Source: an uncultured Lachnospiraceae bacterium (GTDB lineage Bacteria; Bacillota; Clostridia; Lachnospirales; Lachnospiraceae). Taken from it: DNA of 46,465 nucleotides. Shown one piece after another: positions 31,041-40,685 of the stretch. Both the position numbers and the translations under genes were made by a program. The notes below the pieces were generated by a model. The model did no database searches, was not told the origin of the DNA, and was given only the letters and a program-made list of their open reading frames with translations. How positions within the stretch are numbered: position 1 is the first letter of the stretch; every line of letters begins with the position of its first letter. The stretch lies in contig CADBFP010000014.1 in the NCBI GenBank assembly GCA_902793995.1, positions 1-46,465 of the forward strand, given 5' to 3'.

Positions 31041-33005
31041 ATGAATAACACAGATTCAATGGCCCGGATCCGGGATTTGGTGGACCGCCTGAACGAAGCA
31101 GGCCGGGCCTATTACCAGGAAAGCAGGGAAATCATCAGCAACCGGGAATATGATGCCCTTTATGACGAACTCCTGTCTTTGGAACAGGAAACGGGCGTGG
31201 TGTTTAGTGATTCCCCTACTCAAAATGTTGGGTATGAAACCGTCACCGTCCTGCCTAAAAAGGCTCATGCCCAGCCTATGCTTTCCCAGAACAAAACCAA
31301 GTCCGTGGAGGAATTGCAGGCCTTTTTGGGAGAGCAGCCTGGCCTCTTGTCCTGGAAAATGGACGGCCTGACCGTGGTGCTTACCTATGAAGAGGGGAGT
31401 CTGGCGGAAGCGGTGACCCGGGGAGACGGCCGGGTGGGGGCCATCGTGACGGCCAATGCCCGGGCCTTTCGGAATATTCCCCTGTGCATTCCCTTCCGGG
31501 GGCGCCTTAGCCTGCGGGGGGAAGCCGTCATCACCTACCCGGATTTCGAGGAAATCAACCGGCTTCTGCCGGAGGGAGAGGCCCGCTTTAAAAACCCCCG
31601 GAATCTGTGCTCCGGCTCCGTGCTTCAATTAAGCAGCGCAGTCACGGCTGAGCGCCGGGTGCGTTTTATGGCCTTTTCCCTGATAGAGGCGGAAAACATG
31701 GCATTTGCCCGTCACAGCGAAGCGCTGCAATGGCTGAAAAATCAGGGCTTCGAGACGGTGGAATATGTGCAAACGAAAGCGGCGGAATTGCCCGCCGCGT
31801 TGGAAAGCTTTAAGAAAAAGATAGGGGCCTATCCCGTTCCTTCCGACGGCCTGGTGCTTTTGATGGATGATATCGCTTACGGAAATAGCCTGGGGACAAC
31901 GGCCAAATTCCCCCGGGATTCCATGGCTTTCAAATGGGAGGATGAAACCGCTAAGACCCGCTTGATCCGGGTGGAATGGAGCCCCTCCCGCACCGGCCTT
32001 ATCAATCCCGTGGCGGTTTTCGAGCCGGTAGAACTGGAGGGGACCACCGTGAGCCGGGCCAGCGTGCACAATCTGTCCATTTTGGAGGAACTGGCCCTGG
32101 GAGAAGGTGATGAAATCAGCGTTTTCAAGGCCAATATGATTATTCCTCAGATCGCGGAAAACCTGACCCGCTCTGCCACGATCCAGCCTCCGGAGCTCTG
32201 CCCCGTATGCGGCGGAAAAACCCGTATCTTTGATTCCGGAGAAGCCAAAACCCTTTATTGCGGCAATGAAAGCTGCCCGGCAAAGCAGGTGAAGCGCTTT
32301 GAGCTCTTTGTCAGCCGGCAGGCTCTGAATATAGAGGGGCTTTCGGAGGCCACCCTGGAACGGCTGGTGGATCAGGGGCTGGTAAAGGAGTATGCGGATC
32401 TGTTCCGCCTGGAAAGCCATCGGGAGACGGTAACGGCCTGGGAAGGCTTCGGAGAAAAAAGCTTTGACAATCTGGTGAAAGCCGCCGCAAAAGCCGCCCG
32501 GACCACCATGCCCCGTCTGCTGACGGCTCTGGGCATTCCTCAGGTGGGGCCGGCTACGGCTCGGCTTTTGGACCGGGTGTTCCGCGGAGATTTGGCTGCT
32601 TTGCGCCGGGCAAGCCTGGAGGAACTGCAGGAGATTCCGGATGTGGGACCGGTGGTGGCAGAGGGCATCCGGCAGTTTTTTGAAACGCCGGAGAAAAACC
32701 GGGAATTGGACGCCTTACTGCCTTATTTGGAATGGGAAGCGCCCCGGGAGGCGCCTGCAGGCGGCGAGCCTCTTCAGGGCCTGAGTTTTGTGATTACCGG
32801 AGCTTTGAGCCATTTCCCTAACCGGGAGGCCTTAAAAGAGAAAATAGAGGCCCTGGGAGGGAAGGTGAGCGGCTCCGTCTCCGGCAAAACAACGGCCTTG
32901 ATCAACAACGATGCCGCTTCCAACTCCACGAAGAACCAGACAGCCAAGAAGCTGGGAATCCGTATTTTGACGGAAGACGCTTTTTTGGAAGAGTACGGGA
33001 TATAA
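31041..33005 (+). CDS. ligA: NAD-dependent DNA ligase, divergent subtype
   Basis: Seals nicks using NAD+. The 654-residue chain has Ia (REYDALYDEL), the adenylation domain with nucleophile Lys106 in KMDG, an OB-fold, a four-Cys zinc site (CPVCGG...CGNESC), HhH repeats and a C-terminal BRCT domain (LSFVITGAL). Several normally invariant stretches differ: TRGDGRVGAIVTAN lacks the GEDVT sequence, RNLCSGSV replaces RNAAAGSL, and motif IV reads DGLVLL (269-274) with Leu in place of Lys. It begins 1 base after the rluF-like stop. Confidence 0.93.
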   Translation: MNNTDSMARIRDLVDRLNEAGRAYYQESREIISNREYDALYDELLSLEQETGVVFSDSPTQNVGYETVTVLPKKAHAQPMLSQNKTKSVEELQAFLGEQPGLLSWKMDGLTVVLTYEEGSLAEAVTRGDGRVGAIVTANARAFRNIPLCIPFRGRLSLRGEAVITYPDFEEINRLLPEGEARFKNPRNLCSGSVLQLSSAVTAERRVRFMAFSLIEAENMAFARHSEALQWLKNQGFETVEYVQTKAAELPAALESFKKKIGAYPVPSDGLVLLMDDIAYGNSLGTTAKFPRDSMAFKWEDETAKTRLIRVEWSPSRTGLINPVAVFEPVELEGTTVSRASVHNLSILEELALGEGDEISVFKANMIIPQIAENLTRSATIQPPELCPVCGGKTRIFDSGEAKTLYCGNESCPAKQVKRFELFVSRQALNIEGLSEATLERLVDQGLVKEYADLFRLESHRETVTAWEGFGEKSFDNLVKAAAKAARTTMPRLLTALGIPQVGPATARLLDRVFRGDLAALRRASLEELQEIPDVGPVVAEGIRQFFETPEKNRELDALLPYLEWEAPREAPAGGEPLQGLSFVITGALSHFPNREALKEKIEALGGKVSGSVSGKTTALINNDAASNSTKNQTAKKLGIRILTEDAFLEEYGI

Positions 33006-33014
33006 GGAGATTAT

Positions 33015-33890
33015 ATGCGTTACGAAGGACAGATTTACCGCCCGCCCAGCGAGGCATACAGTTATATTTTGCAGGTGACCGTGGGCTGCAGCCACAATGC
33101 CTGTAGCTTTTGCAATATGTATCTGGAAAAGGATTTCCATATCCGTCCCCTGAAGGAGGTACTGGAGGATCTGGCCATGGCCCGCCGGGCCTACCGCTAT
33201 GTGCAGCGTATTTTCCTGGCGGACGGGGACGCTTTGATCGTGAAGACGGAGGCGCTTCTGGAAATCCTGGAAACCATCCGCCGGCTCTTCCCGGAATGCG
33301 AACGGATTACCAGTTATGCTTCCGCCCGGGACCTGTTGCTGAAAAGCCCGGAAGAGCTGGAATCCCTGCAAAAAGCCGGCCTGGATATGGTATATCTGGG
33401 TTTGGAATCCGGCAGCGAGCGGATTCTGAAGGCTATTAACAAGGGGGTTACGGTGGAGGAAACGGTGCAGGCATGCCTGAAGGCTAAAGACGCCGGGATC
33501 CGTCTTTCCATTACCCAGATCACCGGCCTGGCCGGCCAGGAGGGGATGGAGGAAAATGCGGTGGAGTCCGCCAGGGCCTTATCCCGCATTCAGGCGGAGT
33601 ATATCGGCCTTATGACCCTGACGCTGCGCCGGGGCACCAAAATGACGGAGGATATGGAAAAAGGCCTTTTCCATCGGCTGACGCCGAAACAGATTGTGGA
33701 AGAGATGCGAATGCTGGTGGCCCATTTAGACAGCGAAGGCAGCGTGCTGCGTTCCAATCATATTTCCAATTATGTGCAGCTGAAGGGAACCATGAACCGG
33801 GATAAGGACCGGATGCTGGCCCAACTGGATAAGGCCCTGGCCAGCGGCAGGCTGGAAAACGAGTATATAGAGTATCTGGAAAACCTCTAA
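33015..33890 (+). CDS. Radical SAM protein
   Basis: 291 residues with a TIM-barrel-like radical SAM core. The cluster-binding cysteines are C25, C30 and C33 (GCSHNACSFCNMY), a CX4CX2C spacing instead of the usual CX3CX2C. The MVYLGLESGSERILKAINKG segment is typical of the COG1032-type and B12-independent radical SAM proteins. Substrate and reaction are unknown. AAGGAG precedes the ATG. It follows ligA by 9 bases and is probably cotranscribed with it. Confidence 0.88.
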   Translation: MRYEGQIYRPPSEAYSYILQVTVGCSHNACSFCNMYLEKDFHIRPLKEVLEDLAMARRAYRYVQRIFLADGDALIVKTEALLEILETIRRLFPECERITSYASARDLLLKSPEELESLQKAGLDMVYLGLESGSERILKAINKGVTVEETVQACLKAKDAGIRLSITQITGLAGQEGMEENAVESARALSRIQAEYIGLMTLTLRRGTKMTEDMEKGLFHRLTPKQIVEEMRMLVAHLDSEGSVLRSNHISNYVQLKGTMNRDKDRMLAQLDKALASGRLENEYIEYLENL

Positions 33891-33907
33891 GCTGCTTCTT
33901 CCTTTTT

Positions 33908-33927
33908 CCATACCGGTATGGTATAAT
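33908..33927. promoter_or_regulatory. uvrA promoter with 14-bp palindrome
   Basis: A perfect TATAAT (33922-33927) is abutted on its upstream side by the perfect palindrome CCATACCGGTATGG (33908-33921), which would fill the -35 to -10 spacer. The -35 candidates (TTCCTT at 33899-33904) are poor. A dyad here is where MerR-type activators or a repressor would bind. It has no LexA-type GAAC/GTTC half-site. Confidence 0.6.
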
Positions 33928-33929
33928 TT

Positions 33930-33972
33930 CCCTGCGTTTCCGGATCAGGGGAGAATCGGCCGGAGCGCAGGG
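33930..33972 (+). promoter_or_regulatory. uvrA leader inverted repeat over Shine-Dalgarno
   Basis: CCCTGCG (33930-33936) pairs with CGCAGGG (33966-33972), and CCGG (33940-33943) with CCGG (33960-33963). The 3' arm includes part of the uvrA Shine-Dalgarno AGGGAG (33969-33974). If transcription starts near 33934, the 5' arm would be shortened. Confidence 0.45.
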
Positions 33973-33986
33973 AGATTTATCGTTAT

Positions 33987-36812
33987 ATGGAGCGTTTGGA
34001 AAAACCCTGCATTCGGGTGCGGGGAGCAGCTGAACACAATTTACAGCATATCAATGTGGATATCCCCCGGAATGAGCTGGTGGTGATCACCGGTCTGTCC
34101 GGTTCCGGGAAATCCTCCTTAGCTTTTGATACCATTTATGCCGAGGGACAGCGCCGTTATATGGAGTCCCTGTCTTCCTATGCCCGGCAGTTTTTGGGCC
34201 AGATGGACAAGCCGGATGTGGAGAGCATAGAGGGGCTTTCCCCCGCCATTTCCATAGATCAGAAATCCACCAACCGGAACCCCCGCTCCACCGTGGGCAC
34301 CGTGACGGAGATTTATGATTATCTGCGCCTTTTGTATGCCCGGGCCGGCATTCCCCATTGTCCGAATTGCGGCCGGGAGATCCGGAAAATGACGGTGGAT
34401 CAGATGGTGGATACCTTAATGGCCTATCCCGAAAGAAGCCGGCTGCAGCTTTTGGCTCCCGTGGTGCGGGGCAAAAAGGGTCGGCACGAAAAGCTGCTGG
34501 CGGAAGCGGTGAAAAAGGGCTTCGTCCGGGCCCGGATTAACGGAGAAGCCGTAGATCTAAGCGAAGAGATTGAGCTGGATAAAAATATCAAGCATAATAT
34601 AGAAATTGTGATTGACCGCATCAGCATCCGGCCGGGGCAGGAAAGCCGCATCACGGATTCCCTGGAAACGGCCCTGGCTCTCACCGGCGGCCTGGTTTGG
34701 GCGGAGGTGGAAGGGGAAATCCTGAGTTTCAGCCAGCATTTTGCCTGTCCGGACTGCGGCATCAGCGTGGAGGAAATCGAACCCCGGAGCTTTTCTTTCA
34801 ATAATCCCTTCGGGGCCTGCCCGGCCTGCACGGGACTGGGTTACACCATGACCTTTGACCGGGATTTGATCATTGACGAGGAAAAGAGTTTTCAGGAGGG
34901 CTGCGTGCAGGCTTTAGGCTGGAAGAGCGTCAGCTCCCGGGACAGCTTCTCCGGCTGCCTCTTAAAAGCCATTCACGACCAATATGGCCTGGAACTGGAT
35001 GTTCCCTTTAAGGACCTGCCTAAAGAACAGCAGGATGCCTTTTTATATACCGGTTACCCGGAGGTGCTGCATGTGCATTATACCAGCCGCCGGGGGCAGG
35101 GCATCTACGACGAGAAGTTCAACGGTCTGATTGATAATCTGAAGCGGCGCTATGACGAAACCCCCGCCAGCTTCCGGGCGGAGTATGAACGATTTATGCG
35201 CATTGCTCCCTGCAGCGCCTGCGGCGGCAAACGCTTAAAACCCACCTCCCTGGCGGTGACGGTGAATAATTGGAATATTATTGATTTATGTGAAAACCCG
35301 GTGGGAAAGCTGAAAAGTCTGATGGAAGACTGGCATTTCAGTCCGGCGGAGCAGATCATTGCCCGGCCCATTTTGAAGGAAGTGATGGCCCGTCTGGGCT
35401 TTTTGGTGGATGTGGGATTAGAATATCTGACCCTGTCCCGGGCGGCGGGGAGCCTTTCCGGCGGGGAGGCCCAGCGGATTCGTCTGGCTACCCAGGTGGG
35501 CTCCGGTCTGGTAGGGGTGTCCTATATTCTGGACGAACCCAGCATCGGTCTGCACCAACGGGATAATGCCAAGCTGCTGGCCACTTTAAAGCAGCTGCGG
35601 GATTTGGGAAACAGCGTGATTGTGGTAGAACACGACGAAGATACCATCTGGGCGGCGGATACCATTATCGATATCGGCCCTGGCCCCGGGGAACAGGGAG
35701 GCCGGGTAGTGGCCGTAGGGACCGCTCAGGATATTATCAATACCCCCGGTTCCATTACCGGGGATTACCTCAGCGGCCGCCGGAAGATTCCGATTCCCGA
35801 AAAGCGGCGCGCCCCCCAGGGATATTTAACCATTCAAGGCGCGGAAGAGAACAATTTAAAGCATATCGATGTGCGGATTCCTCTTCGGGTCTTTAGTTGC
35901 GTTACCGGTGTTTCCGGCTCCGGGAAGAGCTCTTTGATCAATGAGATCCTTTATAAAACGGCGGCCCGCCAGCTATACAGAGCCAAGGAAGAGCCGGGGA
36001 AATCCGAAGGCATAAAGGGGCTGGAACAGATTGACAAGGTGATTGCCATAGACCAAAGTCCCATCGGCCGCACCCCCCGTTCCAATCCCGCTACTTATAC
36101 CGGTGTATTCGATCAGATCCGGGATCTCTTTGCTTCCACCATGGACGCTAAAGAGCGGGGCTATAAAAAGGGCCGCTTCAGTTTCAATGTGAAGGGAGGC
36201 CGCTGCGAAGCCTGCCAGGGAGACGGCATCCTGAAGATCGAGATGCATTTTCTGTCGGATGTGTATGTGCCCTGTGAAGTCTGCGGCGGCAAACGCTACA
36301 ACCGGGAAACTCTGGAAGTGCGGTATAAAGGAAAAAATATTGCGGATGTACTGGACATGACCGTATCAGAAGCGGTACAATTCTTTGATAAGGTGCCCGC
36401 CCTGACTCGGAAGATCAAATGGCTGGACTATGTGGGACTGGGCTATATCCGGCTGGGCCAACCCTCCACGACCCTGTCCGGCGGGGAAGCCCAGCGGGTG
36501 AAGCTGGCCACAGAGCTTTCCAAGCTGGAGACGGGGAACACCTTGTACATCCTGGATGAGCCCACCACCGGCCTGCATTTTGCGGATGTGCATAAACTGA
36601 CGGAGATTCTGCAGCGTCTTACGGAAGGGGGCAATACGGTGGTGGTGATAGAGCATAATCTGGATGTGATCAAGACGGCTGACCATATCATAGATTTGGG
36701 GCCGGAAGGCGGCGAAGGGGGCGGCACCCTGCTGGCAGAGGGAACGCCGGAAGAGGTGGCTGCCAACCCGGCATCTTATACAGGGCAGTTTTTGAAGAAG
36801 ATGTTATCATAA
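33987..36812 (+). CDS. uvrA: Excinuclease ABC subunit A
   Basis: DNA damage-recognition ATPase of nucleotide excision repair, 941 residues. It has two ABC ATPase modules: the first Walker A is GLSGSGKSS at residues 36-44 and the second GVSGSGKSS. Signatures are [11 protein letters not shown] and [11 protein letters not shown], with zinc modules [13 protein letters not shown]...CPACTG and CEACQGDG...CEVCGG. uvrB, the frequent upstream neighbour, is not here; a radical SAM gene is. AGGGAG lies 12 bases before ATG 33987. Confidence 0.98.
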   Translation: MERLEKPCIRVRGAAEHNLQHINVDIPRNELVVITGLSGSGKSSLAFDTIYAEGQRRYMESLSSYARQFLGQMDKPDVESIEGLSPAISIDQKSTNRNPRSTVGTVTEIYDYLRLLYARAGIPHCPNCGREIRKMTVDQMVDTLMAYPERSRLQLLAPVVRGKKGRHEKLLAEAVKKGFVRARINGEAVDLSEEIELDKNIKHNIEIVIDRISIRPGQESRITDSLETALALTGGLVWAEVEGEILSFSQHFACPDCGISVEEIEPRSFSFNNPFGACPACTGLGYTMTFDRDLIIDEEKSFQEGCVQALGWKSVSSRDSFSGCLLKAIHDQYGLELDVPFKDLPKEQQDAFLYTGYPEVLHVHYTSRRGQGIYDEKFNGLIDNLKRRYDETPASFRAEYERFMRIAPCSACGGKRLKPTSLAVTVNNWNIIDLCENPVGKLKSLMEDWHFSPAEQIIARPILKEVMARLGFLVDVGLEYLTLSRAAGSLSGGEAQRIRLATQVGSGLVGVSYILDEPSIGLHQRDNAKLLATLKQLRDLGNSVIVVEHDEDTIWAADTIIDIGPGPGEQGGRVVAVGTAQDIINTPGSITGDYLSGRRKIPIPEKRRAPQGYLTIQGAEENNLKHIDVRIPLRVFSCVTGVSGSGKSSLINEILYKTAARQLYRAKEEPGKSEGIKGLEQIDKVIAIDQSPIGRTPRSNPATYTGVFDQIRDLFASTMDAKERGYKKGRFSFNVKGGRCEACQGDGILKIEMHFLSDVYVPCEVCGGKRYNRETLEVRYKGKNIADVLDMTVSEAVQFFDKVPALTRKIKWLDYVGLGYIRLGQPSTTLSGGEAQRVKLATELSKLETGNTLYILDEPTTGLHFADVHKLTEILQRLTEGGNTVVVIEHNLDVIKTADHIIDLGPEGGEGGGTLLAEGTPEEVAANPASYTGQFLKKMLS

Positions 36813-36814
36813 GT

Positions 36815-36918
36815 GCGGGGGAACCCCCCAGTCAGCTCCGCTGACAGCCCCCTACGAAGGGGGGCCATGATCTTGCCTCCCCTTCATAAGGGAGGTGCCC
36901 CGAAGGGGCGGAGGGGTT
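36815..36918. repeat. Hairpin-rich intergenic repeat B
   Basis: A run of GC hairpins lies between uvrA and clpX: GGGGG/CCCCC near 36817-36829, GTCAGC/GCTGAC (36831-36845), CCCCCT/AGGGGG, CTCCCCTT/AAGGGAGG and GCCCC/GGGGC. The GTCAGC/GCTGAC unit also appears in the element at 7902-7918. No ORF is supported. Confidence 0.6.
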
Positions 36919-36951
36919 ATAGCTCTGCAAAAATCAAGGAATACGGAAATA

Positions 36952-38370
36952 ATGAACGAATACGAAAACAAAGACGAATTATTGGATAAAGAAGAGGAAG
37001 AAGGTTCTGAAGATTCCCGGGATTCCGGCTCGGATTATGAACAGATTTGTTCCATGTGCCGCAGGCCGGAGAGTAAATGCGGCAAATTGATGAATCTGCC
37101 CGGAGGGCTGAACATCTGCCCGGACTGCATGCAGCGCTCCTTCGACACCTTTAAGCAATCCGGCATCGATATCAACAGCCTGCCCAAAATCCCTTTGGGC
37201 CGTATAGATTTAAGCAATCTGAACCTGGGGGGCATGCAGCCCGGCCAGGGGGTCAAGAAGAAAAAAAAGGAAGAGAAGAAGCCTCAGCCGGAGCTGAAGT
37301 TTTCGGATGTGCCCCGGCCCCATCTCATCAAAGCCATGCTGGATGAATATGTGGTGGGGCAGGAGAAGGCAAAAAAGGTTCTCTCCGTGGCGGTGTACAA
37401 CCATTATAAACGGGTATTTTCCGACGGGCAGGACGGCATAGAAATTGAAAAGTCCAATATTCTGCTCATCGGTCCGACGGGCAGCGGCAAGACCTTCCTG
37501 GTGAAGACCCTGGCGGGGCTTTTGAAAGTACCCCTGGCCATTTCAGATGCTACCGCCTTAACGGAAGCCGGCTATATCGGGGACGATATCGAAAGCGTGC
37601 TTTCCAAGCTGCTGATGGCGGCGGATAACGATGTGGACCGGGCGGAGCACGGCATCGTCTTTATTGACGAGATTGATAAGATTGCCAAGAAACAGAATAT
37701 GAACAGCCGGGATGTGTCCGGGGAATCGGTGCAGCAGGAATTGCTGAAAATGCTGGAGGGCAGCAAAGTGGAGGTGCCGGTAGGCGCCACCAGTAAAAAT
37801 CCTATGGTGCCTACCGCCACCCTGGATACCAAGAATATCCTCTTTATCTGCGGCGGCGCCTTCCCGGACCTGGAGGAGATTATCCGCCAGCGCCTGAAAG
37901 GGGCAAACAGCATCGGATTTTCCTCGAATCTTCAGGAATCCACGGAGGACAAGGACAAAGTCCTTTCCCAAGTGAATATGGAGGATTTGCGGAAGTTCGG
38001 GATGATTCCGGAGTTTATCGGCCGTCTGCCGGTTCTGGCTACTCTGGAAACCCTGAACCGGGAGTATCTGGTTCGGATCTTGAAAGAGCCGAAGAACGCC
38101 ATCCTAAAGCAATATCAGAAGCTGATGGCTATGGATGAAGTGAAGCTGGAATTTGAGGACGGAGCGCTGGAACTTATTGCGGAAAAGGCGCTGGAAAAGG
38201 AAACCGGCGCCCGGGCTCTGCGGTCCATTATCGAGGAATATATGCTGGATATCATGTATGAAATTCCCCGGGACGATTCCATCGGACGGGTGGTGATTAC
38301 CCGGGATTATCTGGAAGGCAAGGGCGGCCCCCGTATTATCCTGCGGGGCATGGAACAGTTGCCGGGTTAG
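36952..38370 (+). CDS. clpX: ATP-dependent Clp protease ATP-binding subunit ClpX
   Basis: AAA+ unfoldase partner of ClpP, 472 residues. An acidic N-terminal extension of about 30 residues precedes the zinc-binding domain (CSMCRRPESKC, then CPDCM). The AAA+ core has Walker A GPTGSGKT (174-181), FIDEIDKI and the GYIGDDIESVLSKLL pore-adjacent segment; the C-terminal domain carries KETGARALRSIIE. clpP and tig, the usual partners upstream, are not in the window. I chose ATG 36952; the in-frame stretch back to 36895 is repeat. Confidence 0.96.
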   Translation: MNEYENKDELLDKEEEEGSEDSRDSGSDYEQICSMCRRPESKCGKLMNLPGGLNICPDCMQRSFDTFKQSGIDINSLPKIPLGRIDLSNLNLGGMQPGQGVKKKKKEEKKPQPELKFSDVPRPHLIKAMLDEYVVGQEKAKKVLSVAVYNHYKRVFSDGQDGIEIEKSNILLIGPTGSGKTFLVKTLAGLLKVPLAISDATALTEAGYIGDDIESVLSKLLMAADNDVDRAEHGIVFIDEIDKIAKKQNMNSRDVSGESVQQELLKMLEGSKVEVPVGATSKNPMVPTATLDTKNILFICGGAFPDLEEIIRQRLKGANSIGFSSNLQESTEDKDKVLSQVNMEDLRKFGMIPEFIGRLPVLATLETLNREYLVRILKEPKNAILKQYQKLMAMDEVKLEFEDGALELIAEKALEKETGARALRSIIEEYMLDIMYEIPRDDSIGRVVITRDYLEGKGGPRIILRGMEQLPG

Positions 38371-38379
38371 GAGGCAAGG

Positions 38380-38784
38380 ATGAAGCGCGCATTACAGGAT
38401 CGCTATAGCTTAGAGGATTTATTGGATATCCTGCAGGACCTCAGGGGGCCGGAGGGATGTCCCTGGGATAAGGTGCAGGATTATGATTCCCTGAAAATCA
38501 CTTTGCGGGACGAGACCCAGGAAGTGCTGGAAGCGGTGGAAAAGCGGGATATGGAAAACCTTCAGGAGGAATTGGGAGACCTGCTCCTGCAGGTGCTTTT
38601 CTATGCGGATCTGGCCAAGGCGGACGGGTATTTTACCCTGGAAGATGTGATGACGGGCCTGGGCCGGAAGCTGGTGCGCCGGCATCCTCATGTGTTTGGC
38701 GATGCGAAGGCAGAAACCCCGGAGGAGGCCCTGGCCCTTTGGCGGGAAGTGAAGCGCCGGGAACGGGAGGAAGGATACCGATAG
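38380..38784 (+). CDS. MazG-family nucleotide pyrophosphohydrolase (single domain)
   Basis: 134 residues, corresponding to one MazG domain, about half the length of Escherichia coli MazG. The opening LLDILQDLRGPEGCPWDKVQ, EEVxE-type metal site (DETQEVLEAVE) and EELGDLLLQVLFYADLA are typical, and it probably hydrolyses NTPs to NMPs. The Bacillus YabN gene in this position is a larger fusion. AGGAGG precedes the ATG by 5 bases; the next gene starts 1 base after the stop. Confidence 0.93.
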   Translation: MKRALQDRYSLEDLLDILQDLRGPEGCPWDKVQDYDSLKITLRDETQEVLEAVEKRDMENLQEELGDLLLQVLFYADLAKADGYFTLEDVMTGLGRKLVRRHPHVFGDAKAETPEEALALWREVKRREREEGYR

Positions 38785-38785
38785 G

Positions 38786-39025
38786 ATGAGAATCGATAAA
38801 TACCTGAAAATCGCCCGGATCATCAAACGCCGCACCGTAGCCAATGAGGCCTGCGATGCAGGCCGGGTCAGCGTGGGCGGCAAGCCGGTGAAGGCCTCCT
38901 ATGAGGTGAAGCCGGGGGACGAAATCGAGATTGGATTCGGAAACCGGAGCGTGAGAATCCGGGTGCTGGCCATCAAGGAAACGGTGAAGAAAGAGGAAGC
39001 GGACAGCTTATTTGAATATCTCTAG
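38786..39025 (+). CDS. rqcP: S4-domain protein RqcP (YabO)
   Basis: 79-residue S4 RNA-binding protein. The opening RIDKYLKIARIIKRRTVANEACDAGRV is the family pattern. In Bacillus subtilis RqcP (YabO) works with RqcH in adding alanine tails to stalled nascent chains. It sits in the conserved mazG-yabO-divIC order. Confidence 0.9.
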   Translation: MRIDKYLKIARIIKRRTVANEACDAGRVSVGGKPVKASYEVKPGDEIEIGFGNRSVRIRVLAIKETVKKEEADSLFEYL

Positions 39026-39034
39026 GAGTATCTG

Positions 39035-39343
39035 ATGAGTATTAAACTGAAAAGCAAAAGCAGGAAAAAGAAGAAAAATAACAGCTGGCTGATACTGCTG
39101 CTCATAACGGTGCTTCTTTTGGGGGGATTGGGTATTGCGATTCATAATCTCTCAAAATCAGCTTCTTCCTATGCAGCCCGGGAGGCACAGCTGCAGGCTT
39201 TGATTGCGGCGGAAGAATCCAAGGCCAGCCGCTTCGAGGAAGAAGCCAAATACAGGCAGACCATGCGTTTTATTGAACAGAAAGCCAGGGAAAGACTGAA
39301 TCTGGTGTTCCCCGGAGAAGTGATTGTGAAACCGATTGAGTAA
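39035..39343 (+). CDS. Septum formation initiator, FtsB/DivIC family
   Basis: 102-residue bitopic membrane protein with a basic cytoplasmic N-terminus, one membrane segment (about 18-38) and an extracytoplasmic coiled coil (about 45-85). The DivIC/FtsB family stabilises the divisome with FtsL and FtsQ homologues. AGGAG precedes ATG 39035. Its last codons overlap the tilS start. Confidence 0.88.
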   Translation: MSIKLKSKSRKKKKNNSWLILLLITVLLLGGLGIAIHNLSKSASSYAAREAQLQALIAAEESKASRFEEEAKYRQTMRFIEQKARERLNLVFPGEVIVKPIE

Positions 39344-40685
39344 GAGGATTCTTCAAAAACTGACGAAGCAGATCCGGCAGGAAGGATGGTTGCAGCCCGG
39401 GGGGCGTTATGTGCTGGCCCTGAGCGGAGGCTGTGACTCTCTGTGCCTGCTTTTTTTGTTGCAGGCCCTGCGGGAATCGGAGGGGATTGAGTTCTGCGCC
39501 CTCCATGTGAATCATGGTTTGCGGGCGGAAGCGGCGGCGGATGAAGCCTTTTGCGTAAGCCGCTGTGCAGCCCTGGGGATCCCTTTAATGGTTTACCGGG
39601 AGCCGGTGGCCCGGGAAGCGGAAAGACGGGGACTGGGCACAGAGGAATGCGGCCGCCTGCTGCGTTATGAGCGTCTCTCCCAGGCGGCCCGGCTGTTCCG
39701 GGCTGATGGGATCCTGACAGCCCACCACCGGGACGATCAGGCGGAGACCCTGCTGTTTCAATTATTCAGGGGCAGCGGCCTGCCGGGCTTAAAGGGCATG
39801 TCCCCTCTTAGCCAAACGCCTCAGGGAGTCCCCCTGATCCGGCCCCTTTTGGGGATATCCCGGGCTGAGCTGGAAAGCTGCCTGAAGGAGCTGGGGGAAA
39901 GCTGGCAGGAGGATATCAGCAATCAGGATATCTCTTATAGCCGCAATTATATCCGGCAGCAGCTGCTGCCCGCCACGGAAGAGCATTTTCCCTGGGCCAG
40001 GGCCCGCATCGCCTCGGCGGCGGCGCATCTGGAAGAGGCTCACCGCTATATGGAGGAGCAGGCGCGGCTTTGGCTGGCAGAGTACCGGCAGGGCCATGTA
40101 CTTCCTCTGCCCGCCTTTCGTAATACTCCTCCGGCCCTGCGTTTTTATATCTGGCGGGGATTCTTAGAGGACAGCGGGTTAAAGGATTTAGGGGAAAGCC
40201 ATTATCAGGCCCTCAAAGCACTGCCGGATGCCGCCAGCGGCACCCGGCTGCAGCTGCCGGGGAAACGCTGTCTGTGGCGGGAGCAGGAGAGCATCCGCCT
40301 TCTGGGGGCGGATTTGACCCAGGAAGGCCCCGATACGCCGCCCGCCTTTACCCTACGCACATTTCCCTGGCAGGAGGGCTTAAAAATTCCCGATACCCCC
40401 TACACGAAATGGATGGATTATGATATAATAAAAGATGGTTTGTGCCTTCGTCACAGACAAGAGGGAGATTATTATTATATAAATCCTGAACAAAAGAAAA
40501 GCCTGGCCCGCTTTATGGTGGATGAAAAAATCCCCCTGGGGCTGCGGGACAGGATATGGGTTCTGGCGCAGGGCGCCCATGTCTTGTGGATTGTGGGACG
40601 GAGGATATCCTACAAGGCCAGAATCGGGGCAGGAACCAAAACCGTGGCAGAAATACAATTGTTTCCGGAAGGAGAAATTGAATGA
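39336..40685 (+). CDS. tilS: tRNA(Ile)-lysidine synthase
   Basis: Adds lysine to C34 of the tRNA-Ile that reads AUA. The PP-loop motif SGGCDS is at residues 30-35, followed by the LHVNHGLR segment, and the C-terminal TilS domain ends in VLWIVGRRISYKARI. Length 449 is normal. The start is TTG 39336, in the last codons of the FtsB-like gene; no in-frame ATG lies upstream. The order tilS-hpt-ftsH is conserved in Bacillota. Confidence 0.95.
   Translation: MSKRILQKLTKQIRQEGWLQPGGRYVLALSGGCDSLCLLFLLQALRESEGIEFCALHVNHGLRAEAAADEAFCVSRCAALGIPLMVYREPVAREAERRGLGTEECGRLLRYERLSQAARLFRADGILTAHHRDDQAETLLFQLFRGSGLPGLKGMSPLSQTPQGVPLIRPLLGISRAELESCLKELGESWQEDISNQDISYSRNYIRQQLLPATEEHFPWARARIASAAAHLEEAHRYMEEQARLWLAEYRQGHVLPLPAFRNTPPALRFYIWRGFLEDSGLKDLGESHYQALKALPDAASGTRLQLPGKRCLWREQESIRLLGADLTQEGPDTPPAFTLRTFPWQEGLKIPDTPYTKWMDYDIIKDGLCLRHRQEGDYYYINPEQKKSLARFMVDEKIPLGLRDRIWVLAQGAHVLWIVGRRISYKARIGAGTKTVAEIQLFPEGEIE

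Noticed and set aside
36815-36918. Possible CRISPR array or attachment site between uvrA and clpX
   Set aside because: The hairpins are unequal, with no constant repeat and spacer periodicity, and no integrase or cas genes are nearby.
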